This document shows, in pieces, positions 1 through 7,904 of a DNA stretch of 33,602 bases. A model generated the notes under the pieces. That model was not told where the DNA came from. It saw nothing but the letters and a program-made list of their open reading frames with translations, and ran no database searches. The translations under genes and the position numbers were made by a program. Origin of the DNA: Candidatus Kaiserbacteria bacterium RIFCSPHIGHO2_01_FULL_53_29 (GTDB lineage: Bacteria > Patescibacteriota > Minisyncoccia > Phycocordibacterales > UBA2100). Every line of letters begins with the position of its first letter. Position 1 is the stretch's first letter. The stretch covers positions 1-33,602 of the forward strand of contig MFKT01000014.1 of NCBI GenBank assembly GCA_001781125.1. Reading direction: 5' to 3'.

Positions 1-39
1 CTTGTATCGTGAATTCCAGCGGGCGCGCTTGCGCTCGCG

Positions 40-200
40 TACACTGAAGCCGGAGCACCACCACCAACGGCTTTGGAATCTCTTTCGAGATGTCCATTAG
101 TTTGAGCATGTGGTGCCTCCGGCTTTCAGTTCAGCCACGTATTAGAGGTTGGGGGAGATCGCTCGCCCCGCATAACCGACAAGCCTGTGGCCGTGGAGGC
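40..200 (+). ncRNA. Putative IS110 bridge RNA (two guide-bearing stem-loops)
   Basis: Two consecutive stem-internal-loop-hairpin units precede the transposase. Unit 1 pairs 43-61 with 110-130 (two single-base bulges) and has an inner hairpin at 75-95. This leaves a split internal loop, 62-74 on the left and 96-109 on the right. Unit 2 pairs 132-138 with 187-193 (one mismatch) and has an inner hairpin at 147-177 (GGTT/AACC and GGGG/CCCC), with loop strands at 139-146 and 178-186. Bridge RNAs of IS110 elements such as IS621 have a target-binding loop followed by a donor-binding loop. Here unit 1 matches the right flank and unit 2 matches both element ends, in that order. Exact RNA ends are unknown. 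The fold was done by eye. Confidence 0.7.
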
Positions 201-302
201 AGTATACCAAAGAGGTATGCGCGGAGTGCTTGAAAAGCTCCGTCTCTCTTTTCTTCTTTCTTCTTTTCTCTCTGTTCCTTTAGAAACCTAACTGGTTCTC
301 AT

Positions 303-1262
303 ATGATCATCATTGCATTTGACGTTTCCAAACTTGAGCTCGTCGGCGCGCGCATGCAGGGAGCGGGACGTGTTGCCGAGCGATACATCGTCGTCAACAC
401 TCCCGAAGCGATCGATCAATTTCTCGACACGTTGCCGAAGAAGAAGATCACCATCGGCTCCGAAGCGACCGCCGAGTACCATCTCTATCTCGCACGCGCA
501 TGCCTCGCACGCAGCATTCCCTTCAAGCTCATCAATCCGCTCATCACCAAACAATTCACCCGCGCGACGATACGAAAAAGAAAGACCGACCGCGACGACG
601 CCGAGATCATCGGAAAGTGTCTCTTGCAAGGTGCGGGACGTGAGCTCACGTCGCACGATCTCATGCCTGCAACGCGCATCCTGCGTACGGCCTGCGACCT
701 CTCCCAGATGGCGCGCACGATGCACCTCAAGCACAAACGGTTCGTCGAACACTTCCCGGAGACGACCGCCGTGCAGGCCGCTCTCGCTGAGACGGAAGAC
801 GCGCTGCGGAGAGCCGCACGGCTGCTGCACTCGCACGGCGCCGGTCTCGTTTCGCATACCGAACGCGCGCTCGCGCAGAGTATCGTCGGCATCGGAGGCG
901 AACTTGCTCCGGTCATCGTTTCAGAGATCGGGGACCCCACGCGCTTCAAGGGCGGCAAGCAGCTCGTCGCGTACGCGGGACTCGATCCCAAGGTCAAGCA
1001 GAGCGGGAAATCTCTTGCACGCAACACCGCGATCACGAAGCGAGGTTCACCGTATCTGCGCCGGGCGCTCTTCATCGCCGCCTCAGTCGCACAGCGATAC
1101 GATCCGGAGCTCAAGGCGTACTACGAAAAGAAGCGCGCCGAGGGAAAGCATTACTCTCCAGTGACCATCGCCAACGCCCGGCATCTTGCGCATCGTGTGC
1201 TCGCGGTCCTCAAGCGGGGCACGCCGTATGTGAAAAGAGAGTTATCCACCGCTCAAAGTTGA
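303..1262 (+). CDS. IS110-family transposase (DEDD recombinase)
   Basis: This 319-aa protein is full length for the family. The N-terminal RuvC-like DEDD domain begins with IIIAFDVSK (first acidic residue at D8), followed by GSEATAEYH and KRKTDRDDAEI, which carry the remaining acidic residues. The C-terminal Transposase_20 domain begins near IVGIGGELAPVIVSEIGD and continues through FVAYAGLD-type residues (LVAYAGLDPK) and the Ser-containing SGKS...KRGSPYLRRALF stretch typical of the catalytic serine region. IS110 enzymes act with a structured RNA encoded in the element, and a candidate lies directly upstream. A pyrimidine-rich tract of about 38 nt (241-278) precedes the start. The ATG at 303 starts directly on the DEDD domain. 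Overlapping reading frames here are composition shadows. Confidence 0.93.
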   Translation: MIIIAFDVSKLELVGARMQGAGRVAERYIVVNTPEAIDQFLDTLPKKKITIGSEATAEYHLYLARACLARSIPFKLINPLITKQFTRATIRKRKTDRDDAEIIGKCLLQGAGRELTSHDLMPATRILRTACDLSQMARTMHLKHKRFVEHFPETTAVQAALAETEDALRRAARLLHSHGAGLVSHTERALAQSIVGIGGELAPVIVSEIGDPTRFKGGKQLVAYAGLDPKVKQSGKSLARNTAITKRGSPYLRRALFIAASVAQRYDPELKAYYEKKRAEGKHYSPVTIANARHLAHRVLAVLKRGTPYVKRELSTAQS

Positions 1263-1282
1263 CGCCTGATTAGAGGTCTCAA

Positions 1283-1618
1283 ATGCCAGCTAGTGAGCCG
1301 TTACCCTCCGAGCCTGAGCCGATTACGCCGCCCACGCCTGCTCCACCGTCATCTGCCCAGCCTTCGCCTGCAGCAGTACAAAGTGCGCGTGACCTGCTTG
1401 TGAAAGCGAACGCAGCAAAGCAGAACCGAAAACAAAAGAAACTCGAAAAGATTTTGGGACTTCTGAACACGAAAGGTAAAATCACGAACGACGAAGTGGA
1501 GAAACTCCTGCACGTCTCGGATGCGACCGCGACGCGTTATCTGTCAGCACTGGAGAAAGAAGGAAGGATTCGACAAGTCGGGAAAACGGGAGCGGGGGTT
1601 GTATATACCAAAGTGTAA
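1283..1618 (+). CDS. Small winged-helix DNA-binding protein, Pro-rich N-terminus
   Basis: This 111-aa protein has two parts. Residues 1-32 are a Pro/Ser/Ala/Glu-rich segment that is probably disordered. Residues about 45-111 resemble a DeoR/MarR-like winged helix: KLEKILGLLNTKGKITNDEVEKLL, then the recognition-helix-like VSDATATRYLSALEKEGRI and a wing ending GVVYTKV. This suggests a small transcription factor or DNA-binding protein; the target is unknown. The IS110 right end lies at 1277-1279 and the start codon at 1283, so the native promoter and possibly an earlier start were displaced. The ORF may therefore be transcribed from the IS or be silent. The wHTH call is by motif shape only. Confidence 0.7.
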   Translation: MPASEPLPSEPEPITPPTPAPPSSAQPSPAAVQSARDLLVKANAAKQNRKQKKLEKILGLLNTKGKITNDEVEKLLHVSDATATRYLSALEKEGRIRQVGKTGAGVVYTKV

Positions 1619-1650
1619 ACCGTTACGCCGGTTTCGGACTCCTCGGCTCG

Positions 1651-1678
1651 GAAGAGTACATGTACTCATGTACTCTTC
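1651..1678. repeat. 12-bp perfect inverted repeat, 4-nt loop
   Basis: The arms GAAGAGTACATG (1651-1662) and CATGTACTCTTC (1667-1678) flank TACT. The repeat lies between the winged-helix gene and the P-type ATPase. No T-run follows, so it is not a canonical terminator. It could be an operator, a weak terminator or a processing hairpin. The in-frame ATG at 1660 lies inside the left arm, which is one reason to prefer the later GTG start for the ATPase. Confidence 0.6.
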
Positions 1679-1737
1679 TCTCGCTCTACGTCGTCCGTAG
1701 GATTTCGGTCGCCAAAAAAACAGGTAGAATAGAGGGC

Positions 1738-4419
1738 GTGACACTCAATACACGAGGCACACGAGCCCTACCGGAAGTTCTTGCCGAGCTACGGACGAGC
1801 GAGCATGGTCTCTCTGCCGATGAAGCAGCAAAGCGCTTGCGTGAGGGAGGCCGCAATGCGCTGCCCGTGCAGAAGCCCGACCCGTCCGCGCTCATTTTTG
1901 CGCGGCAATTCCAAAGTCCCCTCATCTATATATTGCTCGCCGCCAGCGCGGCCGTGTTCCTCATGGGGGAAACAGTGGACGGCGCTATCATCCTCGCAGT
2001 CCTCGTATTCAATGCCGTTGTAGGCACGATACAGGAAGGGAAGGCGCAAAACACACTCCGCGCGCTAAAAGGCCTTGTCGAAACCACGGCGGTCGTAATG
2101 CGCGAAGAGAAAGAGATGCTCATCCCCGATCAAGAAGTGGTGCAGGGAGACATCATCCTTCTGCAAGAAGGGGCGAAAGTTCCCGCCGATGCGCGGCTCA
2201 TCCTGGCGCAGAATCTTCGCGTCGACGAATCGATGCTGACGGGCGAGTCCGAGCCGGTGAGTAAAACGGACGCGGCACCCGAAGTAAAAAATCTTGAGGT
2301 CGCCGACCAAGTCGGCATGGTCTTCAAAGGTACGAATGTCGTCGCGGGAAACGGTACGGCGGTCGTCACTGCGACGGGGCTTTCGACCGCTATCGGTAAG
2401 ATTGCAAAGGAAGTCTCTTCTATAGATACGGAAGTACCGCTCAAGACGAATATCAGATATCTCTCGCGGGCGATAATCGCGGTCGTCGCCGGTGTCGGTC
2501 TCCTCATCTTCGTACTCGGCCTTTTTGCCGGATACCCGGTGCGCACGATGTTCGCGACCGTAGTATCGTTCGCAGTTTCTGTTATCCCCGAAGGGCTCCC
2601 CATCGTGATGACCCTCATCCTTGCCACAGGCGTGTGGCGCATGGCCAAGCGCAACGCGCTCGTGAAGCGGTTGCAGGCAGTTGAGGCTTTGGGACAAGCG
2701 CAGGTCATCGCCGTCGACAAAACGGGAACCATCACGCGCAACGAGCTCATCATCCAAGAGGTGTGGGTCGGCCAGATGTTCCGTATCGGCGGCATCGGCT
2801 ATGAGCCGAAAGGCGATATCTGGCTCCGCGACAGAACGATCGATCCGGCGGAGAGCCCCGCCCTTCTGTATGCGGGGAAAATCGCGGCACTCTCGGCTTC
2901 TGCGCGGGCGCTGTATTCGGAAGAAGAAGCGCGTTGGCGTGTGACAGGGGACCCGACCGAAGCCGCGATGTTCGTTTTTGGGCAGAAGGTCGGTTTTCAC
3001 AAAGACACACTCGAGCAGTCCTCACCGTTGATGGGAGAGATACCCTTCGACTACCGATTGAAGTATCACGCGACCGTACACACTCTCGAAGGAAAGAATT
3101 TTTTGACCGTCGTGGGTGCTCCCGAAGAGATCCTCGGCCTCTCGACCCATATCTGGCGCGAGGGGGTCGCGCATCCACTCGTGGGTCACGACCGGGAGGA
3201 ATTTGAAAATGTAGTTAAGAGCATGTCAGGGAAAGGGCTGCGCGTTATCGCTTTTGCCGTCCACGCCACTCCACCGCACGCAGCCATCTTGCCCGAACAC
3301 ATCGGCGGCCTTACGCTCGTCGGGCTCTACGGCATGAAAGATGCGCTTCGCGAAGAAGTCCCCGACGCGATGCGCCGCGCCGAAGATGCCGGCATACGGG
3401 TAGTCATGATAACGGGTGATCATACGCTGACCGCGCGCTCGATCGCGAAAGAAGCAGGGATATTTCGCGAAGGCGACGCGGTCTTGACGGGGAAAGATAT
3501 CGACGCTCTCTCGGATGACGCGCTTTCGGGTCAGCTCGCCCATGTTTCGGTCTTCGCGCGCGTCAACCCCGAACACAAACTGCGCATTATCCAAGCGTAC
3601 AAAAAACGCGGGGAGATAGTGGCGATGACGGGGGATGGCGTCAACGATGCGCCGTCGCTTGTCGCGGCCGACCTTGGCGTCGCAATGGGGAAGCAGGGGA
3701 CTGAAGTCGCCAAAGAAGCAGCCGACATCGTGCTGCTCGATGATAATTTCGGGAGCATCATCTCGGCGGTCGAAGAGGGCCGCGGTATCTATCTATCGAT
3801 ACAGAAAGTCATACTCTACCTCTTCTCGACGAGCGCGGGGGAGGCCGTGACGATCGTCGGGGCCCTTCTCTTGGGACTTCCACTCCCCTTGCTCGCGGCC
3901 CAGATCATCTGGCTCAATCTCGTGACTGATGGATTTCTCGATGTGGCGCTTGCCATGGAACCGCACGACAAAGGGATGCTCAAGGCGAAATTCAAGCGGC
4001 CGCCGAAGTATATGGTAGACGGCGCAATGACACGGCGAATCGTACTTGTCGCCCTCGTAATGGCTATCGGAACACTCTATCTTTTCAAAGACTATGTCGG
4101 CGACGACATGCAGAAGGCGTGGACCATCGCGCTCACGACACTCGCAGCATTCCAGTGGTTCAACGCATGGAATTGCCGCTCCGACACCCACTCGATCTTT
4201 AGCATGGACTTCTTTTCCAACACATACCTCCTTGGGGCAACTGCGATCGTTGTCGCTCTACAGTTTCTCGCCGTCTACCATCCGCTCTTGCAGCGGATCC
4301 TGCACACGGTGCCGCTTTCGTTTTCCGAGTGGGTCATGATCATCATTGTCGCTACAACCATCATCATCGCGGAAGAGATCCGCAAATTTACCTATCGATG
4401 GCGCACAGGGAATGCATAG
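1738..4419 (+). CDS. P2-type (Ca2+-ATPase-like) cation-transporting ATPase
   Basis: This 893-aa membrane pump couples ATP hydrolysis to cation transport. The cation-ATPase N-terminal domain (about 10-75, with SADEAAKRL and GRNALP) is followed by M1-M2, then the actuator domain with TGES at 168-171. M4 carries the P2 signature PEGLP. Next come the phosphorylation motif DKTGT (D327), an N domain with GAPE, MITGDH, and the P-domain hinge TGDGVNDAP from 631. The C-terminal membrane domain has NLVTDG in M6. Relative to SERCA, M4 Glu, M5 Glu and M6 Asn/Thr/Asp are kept, but the M5 Asn (N768 position) reads Ser (FSTSAGEA), so the transported ion is uncertain. I chose GTG 1738 because TAGAAT (1725-1730) lies 7 nt upstream. 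ATG 1660 is in frame but sits in a hairpin. Confidence 0.9.
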   Translation: MTLNTRGTRALPEVLAELRTSEHGLSADEAAKRLREGGRNALPVQKPDPSALIFARQFQSPLIYILLAASAAVFLMGETVDGAIILAVLVFNAVVGTIQEGKAQNTLRALKGLVETTAVVMREEKEMLIPDQEVVQGDIILLQEGAKVPADARLILAQNLRVDESMLTGESEPVSKTDAAPEVKNLEVADQVGMVFKGTNVVAGNGTAVVTATGLSTAIGKIAKEVSSIDTEVPLKTNIRYLSRAIIAVVAGVGLLIFVLGLFAGYPVRTMFATVVSFAVSVIPEGLPIVMTLILATGVWRMAKRNALVKRLQAVEALGQAQVIAVDKTGTITRNELIIQEVWVGQMFRIGGIGYEPKGDIWLRDRTIDPAESPALLYAGKIAALSASARALYSEEEARWRVTGDPTEAAMFVFGQKVGFHKDTLEQSSPLMGEIPFDYRLKYHATVHTLEGKNFLTVVGAPEEILGLSTHIWREGVAHPLVGHDREEFENVVKSMSGKGLRVIAFAVHATPPHAAILPEHIGGLTLVGLYGMKDALREEVPDAMRRAEDAGIRVVMITGDHTLTARSIAKEAGIFREGDAVLTGKDIDALSDDALSGQLAHVSVFARVNPEHKLRIIQAYKKRGEIVAMTGDGVNDAPSLVAADLGVAMGKQGTEVAKEAADIVLLDDNFGSIISAVEEGRGIYLSIQKVILYLFSTSAGEAVTIVGALLLGLPLPLLAAQIIWLNLVTDGFLDVALAMEPHDKGMLKAKFKRPPKYMVDGAMTRRIVLVALVMAIGTLYLFKDYVGDDMQKAWTIALTTLAAFQWFNAWNCRSDTHSIFSMDFFSNTYLLGATAIVVALQFLAVYHPLLQRILHTVPLSFSEWVMIIIVATTIIIAEEIRKFTYRWRTGNA

Positions 4420-4469
4420 CCTTGCCCCCACAGTAAACGCGCGGTTCGGTGTACAATCGCTACATTGCT

Positions 4470-5753
4470 ATGGACGTATTACGAGAGTTCGGTCGATCAA
4501 CCTTTTCATCGCTCAAGATCCGGAATTACCGGATCTATTTCATCGGGCAAGGCTTTTCGCACATCGGTAACTGGATGCAGACGGTCGCGATGGGTTGGCT
4601 CGTTTTGCAATTGACGGGTTCCGGTGTGCATCTGGGTGCCATGCTCGCGTTGCGTTTTGCGCCACTCTTGCTCGGAAGCCTCTTTGCGGGAATTCTCGTT
4701 GATTCGACAGAAAAGCGCCGGCTTTTGTATGTGACACAATGGATAGCCGGATTTCTTGCACTCTTGATGAGTGTGCTCATTTTTGCGGACGTCATGCAAA
4801 TGTGGATCGTGTATATAGCCGCACTTCTGTTTGGTGCAGTGGACGCCGTTGACCGTCCACTACGACAAACCTTCTTACACGAAATGGTCGGCCCCGCAGA
4901 GCTTCGTAATGCGGTGACGCTCAGTTCGACAGAGGCCAATCTTGCGCGTGCACTCGGGCCGGTCTTTGCCGGTACGCTGATCGCCACAGCCGGTATCGCG
5001 TTGTGTTTTTTTGCCAACGCACTCTCGTTCGTTGCGGTCATTATCATGCTCACCTTGCTCCGCGCAGATGAATTTCATCGAGAGGTGGGGCGCATGGAAA
5101 AAAGTAACGATCTGCTCGCAGGGCTCCGCTATGCCGCCTCAGTACCGGTCATACGGAATGTTCTCATCGTCATGGCCTTCATCGGTACAATATCGTATGA
5201 ATTTCACGTGTCTCTGCCTCTCTTGGCGCAGCAGACATTTCTTGGCACTGCCGCAGATTATGCCGCTCTGCTTTCCGCAATGGGTGCGGGCTCTGTCGCA
5301 GGCGGTCTCTTTGTCGCGAGCCGTCGCGAGGTAACCGCATTCGAATTCGTTTTGTCGGCTTTTTTGTTCGGTGTCGCAATGTGTGTAACTGCGATAATGC
5401 CAACGCTTGGCCTCGCGACCGTAGGAATGATATTTATAGGATTCTTTTCCATAAATCTTACATCGGTGGGTAATACCATAGTCCAACTTGAATCCCCGTC
5501 GTATATCCGCGGTCGCATCATGGCTCTCTGGACGATGGCCCTTTTCGGCTCGACCCTGATCGGTGCGCCCCTCATCGGGTTGATAGGAGAATACGCGGGG
5601 GCGCGGTGGGGTATTGCAATCGGCGGCATCGCGGCGATCCTCGGGGCTGGGTATGGAGTACGGCAACTCCTCAAACACGATCGGCTGCAGACAGTTCCTG
5701 CCGAGGTTGCACTCGTTAATGAGGAGGCGGCTGCGCAAAACGCAAAACTCTAA
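4470..5753 (+). CDS. MFS exporter, MFS_3/EntS-like family
   Basis: This 427-aa protein has about twelve hydrophobic segments. The N-terminus has the MFS_3 style: SSLKIRNYRIYFIGQGFSHIG, then WMQTVAMGWLVLQLTGSG. The loop between TM2 and TM3 has the MFS signature-like GILVDSTEKRRLL. A motif AVDAVDRPLRQTFLHEMV follows TM4, as in enterobactin-exporter-like and macrolide-efflux-like members. It probably exports a small molecule across the inner membrane; the substrate cannot be read from sequence. I chose ATG 4470 over GTG 4449 because TACAAT (4452-4457) looks like the -10 box and would overlap the earlier start. It lies 50 nt after the P-type ATPase and probably has its own promoter. Confidence 0.88.
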   Translation: MDVLREFGRSTFSSLKIRNYRIYFIGQGFSHIGNWMQTVAMGWLVLQLTGSGVHLGAMLALRFAPLLLGSLFAGILVDSTEKRRLLYVTQWIAGFLALLMSVLIFADVMQMWIVYIAALLFGAVDAVDRPLRQTFLHEMVGPAELRNAVTLSSTEANLARALGPVFAGTLIATAGIALCFFANALSFVAVIIMLTLLRADEFHREVGRMEKSNDLLAGLRYAASVPVIRNVLIVMAFIGTISYEFHVSLPLLAQQTFLGTAADYAALLSAMGAGSVAGGLFVASRREVTAFEFVLSAFLFGVAMCVTAIMPTLGLATVGMIFIGFFSINLTSVGNTIVQLESPSYIRGRIMALWTMALFGSTLIGAPLIGLIGEYAGARWGIAIGGIAAILGAGYGVRQLLKHDRLQTVPAEVALVNEEAAAQNAKL

Positions 5754-5829
5754 TATACCCCGTAGTGAATTTTGACGATGGGCTCGGCCCGTGCCTTTGG
5801 CACTTCGCCAAAATCTACTACAGGGTATA
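5754..5829. repeat. Large imperfect palindrome overlapping the eno promoter
   Basis: The outer arms 5754-5766 and 5817-5829 pair at 12 of 13 positions. The stem continues inward with a G-T wobble, one mismatch and AATTTTG/CAAAAT-type pairing (5769-5774 with 5809-5814). Inside are two small hairpins, GGGC-TCG-GCCC and GTGCC-TTT-GGCAC. The right arm contains the first four bases of the TATAAT -10 box of eno. It could be a transcript-end structure for the MFS gene, a non-autonomous mobile repeat, or a regulatory structure. No T-run is present. Confidence 0.6.
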
Positions 5830-5831
5830 AT
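5826..5831 (+). promoter_or_regulatory. -10 box of eno (leaderless)
   Basis: A perfect TATAAT ends 6 nt before the ATG at 5838, so the transcript would begin at or next to the start codon. No convincing -35 is visible at 17 bp; TTCGCC at 5804-5809 is weak. Confidence 0.7.
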
Positions 5832-5837
5832 GCCCGC

Positions 5838-7124
5838 ATGAAAATCCGATCTATTCACGCGCGCGAGATATTGGACTCGCGCGGCAATCCGACCGTTGAG
5901 GCCGATGTCATTCTCGAAGATGGCACTGTGGGACGGGCGATAGTGCCATCGGGTGCCTCGACTGGTTCGCACGAGGCGCACGAGCTGCGCGATGGTGATA
6001 AAAAACGATACGGAGGCAAGGGTGTATTGAAAGCTGTCGAGAATGTGAACAGTGAAATTGCGAAGGTCATCGTTGGCAAAGAGGCTGAAGCGCAGCGTGA
6101 TATTGATAAAACACTTGCCACCCTTGATGGCACAGAGAATAAGGAGCGTCTCGGAGCAAATGCGATACTTGCGGTTTCACTCGCCGTGGCAAAGGCTGCG
6201 GCGGGTGCGAAAAAAGTTCCGCTCTTTGAATACGTCCGTTCGCTCTCGAAATCGCCGCGCGAGCCGCTTTTGCCGCTTCCGCAGTGCAACGTCATAAACG
6301 GCGGTGCGCATACCAATTGGGAGTCTACGGACATTCAGGAGTTCATGATCGCTCCCGTGGGCGCGACGTCGTTCCGCGAGGCAGTGCGTACTTTGTCCGA
6401 GATTTTTCAGGCACTCAAAAAAGTTCTCACCACAAAAGGCTATGGAACGACCGTCGGCGACGAAGGGGGATTTGCGCCCAAGGTAAAAGGAGGGAATGAG
6501 GAGGCATTTGAGCTCATCGCCGAAGCTATTGCAGCTGCCGGATACAAGCTTGGAGCTGACATCGTGTTCACGCCTGATGTTGCATCTTCCGAGCTCTATG
6601 AGAACGGCGTCTACAAGCTTCCACTCACAGGAAGAGAGTTTTCGCCCGACCAGATGGCCGCATGGTACGGCGAACTCAAGAAAAAATATCCAATTCCATC
6701 AATCGAAGATGGACTTGCGGAAGACGATTGGGACGGATGGAAAAAAATGACGACCTCGCTCGGTGCTTCGACCCAACTCGTTGGCGACGATCTTTTGGTT
6801 ACAAACGTTAAATTTCTTGAGCGCGGCATCCAAGAAAAAGCTGCGAACGCAATTTTGATAAAGGTCAATCAGATAGGCACATTGAGCGAGACCATCGACG
6901 CGGTGGAAATGGCGCAGGCCGCCGGATGGGGAGTCGTGATGTCGCACCGCTCGGGGGAGACCGAGGACACGACCATCGCGCACCTTGCGGTCGGCCTCGC
7001 GACAGGTCAGATAAAGACCGGTTCCGTCTCGCGCTCCGACCGCAACGCAAAATACAACGAACTTTTGCGAATTGAAGAATATCTAGGCAAAAAAGCAGTA
7101 TTTGCCGGTAATATTTTCGCGTAA
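5838..7124 (+). CDS. eno: Enolase
   Basis: The 428-aa product converts 2-phosphoglycerate to phosphoenolpyruvate in the cytoplasm. It begins with the family hallmark [19 protein letters not shown], with the Ser loop [14 protein letters not shown]. Catalytic Glu lies in GDEGGFAPK. The Mg ligands are in [23 protein letters not shown] and GDDLLVTN. The catalytic Lys lies in [15 protein letters not shown], and [17 protein letters not shown] closes the active site. Length is normal. ATG 5838 is preferred over the in-frame ATG 22 codons upstream because the family start and the TATAAT box agree with it. gpmA follows after 2 nt, so the two consecutive glycolytic steps are co-transcribed. Confidence 0.98.
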   Translation: MKIRSIHAREILDSRGNPTVEADVILEDGTVGRAIVPSGASTGSHEAHELRDGDKKRYGGKGVLKAVENVNSEIAKVIVGKEAEAQRDIDKTLATLDGTENKERLGANAILAVSLAVAKAAAGAKKVPLFEYVRSLSKSPREPLLPLPQCNVINGGAHTNWESTDIQEFMIAPVGATSFREAVRTLSEIFQALKKVLTTKGYGTTVGDEGGFAPKVKGGNEEAFELIAEAIAAAGYKLGADIVFTPDVASSELYENGVYKLPLTGREFSPDQMAAWYGELKKKYPIPSIEDGLAEDDWDGWKKMTTSLGASTQLVGDDLLVTNVKFLERGIQEKAANAILIKVNQIGTLSETIDAVEMAQAAGWGVVMSHRSGETEDTTIAHLAVGLATGQIKTGSVSRSDRNAKYNELLRIEEYLGKKAVFAGNIFA

Positions 7125-7126
7125 CC

Positions 7127-7756
7127 ATGGCGCATCTTATTTTAGTGAGGCACGGAAAGAGCGCGTGGAACGCGACAGGACAGTGGACCGGCTGGACCGA
7201 CATCGAGCTCAATGAAGACGGCATCGCGGAAGCGAAGCGTGCGGGCAAAGTGATCGCAGACATAGAAGTTCACCACGCGCATGTCTCCGATCTCAAACGT
7301 GCGAAGCAAACCCTTGACCACATCAACGAGTCACTCGGTAAAGATATCGAGACCAAAATCGATCCGGCGCTCAGGGAACGTCATTATGGGATTTATACGG
7401 GCAAGAATAAATGGCAGGTGAAAGAAGAAGTGGGGGATGCGGAGTTTCAAAAGATCCGACGGGGATGGGATCACCCCATTCCGGAAGGTGAATCTCTCAA
7501 AGATGTCTACGTCCGGGTCGTGCCATATTTTGAGAAGTATATTCTGTCGGATCTAAAAAAGGGGAAAAATACGCTCATCGTTGCACACGGGAATTCTCTG
7601 CGCGCGCTCATGAAAAAATTGGACAACATCAGCGATGCCGCCATTTGCGATCTGGAAGTGGGACTCGGAGAAGTGCATTGTTATAGTTTCGACAAGGAGG
7701 GCAGAGTTATCGGTAAAGAAATTCGCGCCTCGAATCCGAACAAAGGAAAAATCTGA
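7127..7756 (+). CDS. gpmA: 2,3-bisphosphoglycerate-dependent phosphoglycerate mutase
   Basis: This 209-aa histidine phosphatase-superfamily enzyme interconverts 3- and 2-phosphoglycerate. The phosphohistidine motif LVRHGKSAWN (RHG at 8-10) is followed by WTGWTDIELNEDG, the catalytic Glu in LRERHYGIYTG, and the second His in VAHGNSLRALM. It is shorter than E. coli GpmA (about 250 aa) but contains all catalytic elements. It lies 2 nt after eno. Its stop overlaps by one base the ATG of a decayed HAD hydrolase reading frame, suggesting a once-longer operon. Confidence 0.94.
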   Translation: MAHLILVRHGKSAWNATGQWTGWTDIELNEDGIAEAKRAGKVIADIEVHHAHVSDLKRAKQTLDHINESLGKDIETKIDPALRERHYGIYTGKNKWQVKEEVGDAEFQKIRRGWDHPIPEGESLKDVYVRVVPYFEKYILSDLKKGKNTLIVAHGNSLRALMKKLDNISDAAICDLEVGLGEVHCYSFDKEGRVIGKEIRASNPNKGKI

Positions 7757-7904
7757 TGGCTCTAATGAAGAAAGATCGTCAGATAGAAAATATCATTTTT
7801 GACCTCGGAGAAGTTTTACTGACAGCTTCTCGACGATTTTATTTACGACAGCAAGCGATCTGCGAATTAAGTTGAAAGAAATTCTGCCCGATTTTGAAGT
7901 TTGA
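7756..7904 (+). pseudogene. Remnant of a HAD-superfamily hydrolase
   Basis: An ATG overlapping the gpmA stop opens a 39-codon frame with IENIIFDLGEVLL, the motif-I region of HAD-IA hydrolases (normally FDLGGVLL), and then stops at 7873-7875. A protein-like continuation (DLRIKLKEILPDF) runs in another frame to a stop at about 7904, with nothing HAD-like after it. This looks like a gene truncated by deletions and at least one frameshift. The remnant carries only the first nucleophile Asp, so it cannot encode a working phosphatase. Confidence 0.6.

Larger units (their letters stand above)
1..1279 (+). mobile_element. IS110-family insertion sequence, apparently complete
   Basis: The element consists of about 300 nt of structured non-coding DNA, one DEDD-type transposase gene and a very short right end, which is the IS110 layout. 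The ends are inferred from guide-like loops in the left non-coding region. CTTGT at 1-5 is complementary to ACAAG at 179-183. ATTAGAGGT at 1269-1277 recurs at 141-149. CTCAAA at 1278-1283, straddling the right junction, is complementary to TTTGAG at 101-106. These place a CT core dinucleotide at 1-2 and 1278-1279. No terminal inverted repeats or target duplication are expected for this family. The window seems to start exactly at the left end, so the left flank cannot be seen. The right edge lies 4 bp before the start codon of the next gene. Confidence 0.85.

Noticed and set aside
303..1164. A second + strand frame and two - strand frames overlapping the transposase
   Set aside because: They are Ser/Arg-rich shadows without motifs; the DEDD frame is the coding one.
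141..1277. ATTAGAGGT at 141 and 1269 as a direct target duplication bounding a shorter IS
   Set aside because: IS110 elements do not make such duplications, and this reading would leave the guide-like loop that matches the right flank outside the element; a donor-guide match explains the repeat better.
2065..3000. 311-aa open frame on the - strand inside the P-type ATPase
   Set aside because: It lies fully antisense to a gene with strong motifs, shows no recognisable domain, and has the Arg/His-rich composition of a frame shadow.
5139..5981. 280-aa open frame on the - strand across the MFS gene and eno start
   Set aside because: It crosses two real + strand genes and the eno promoter, and has no domain signal.
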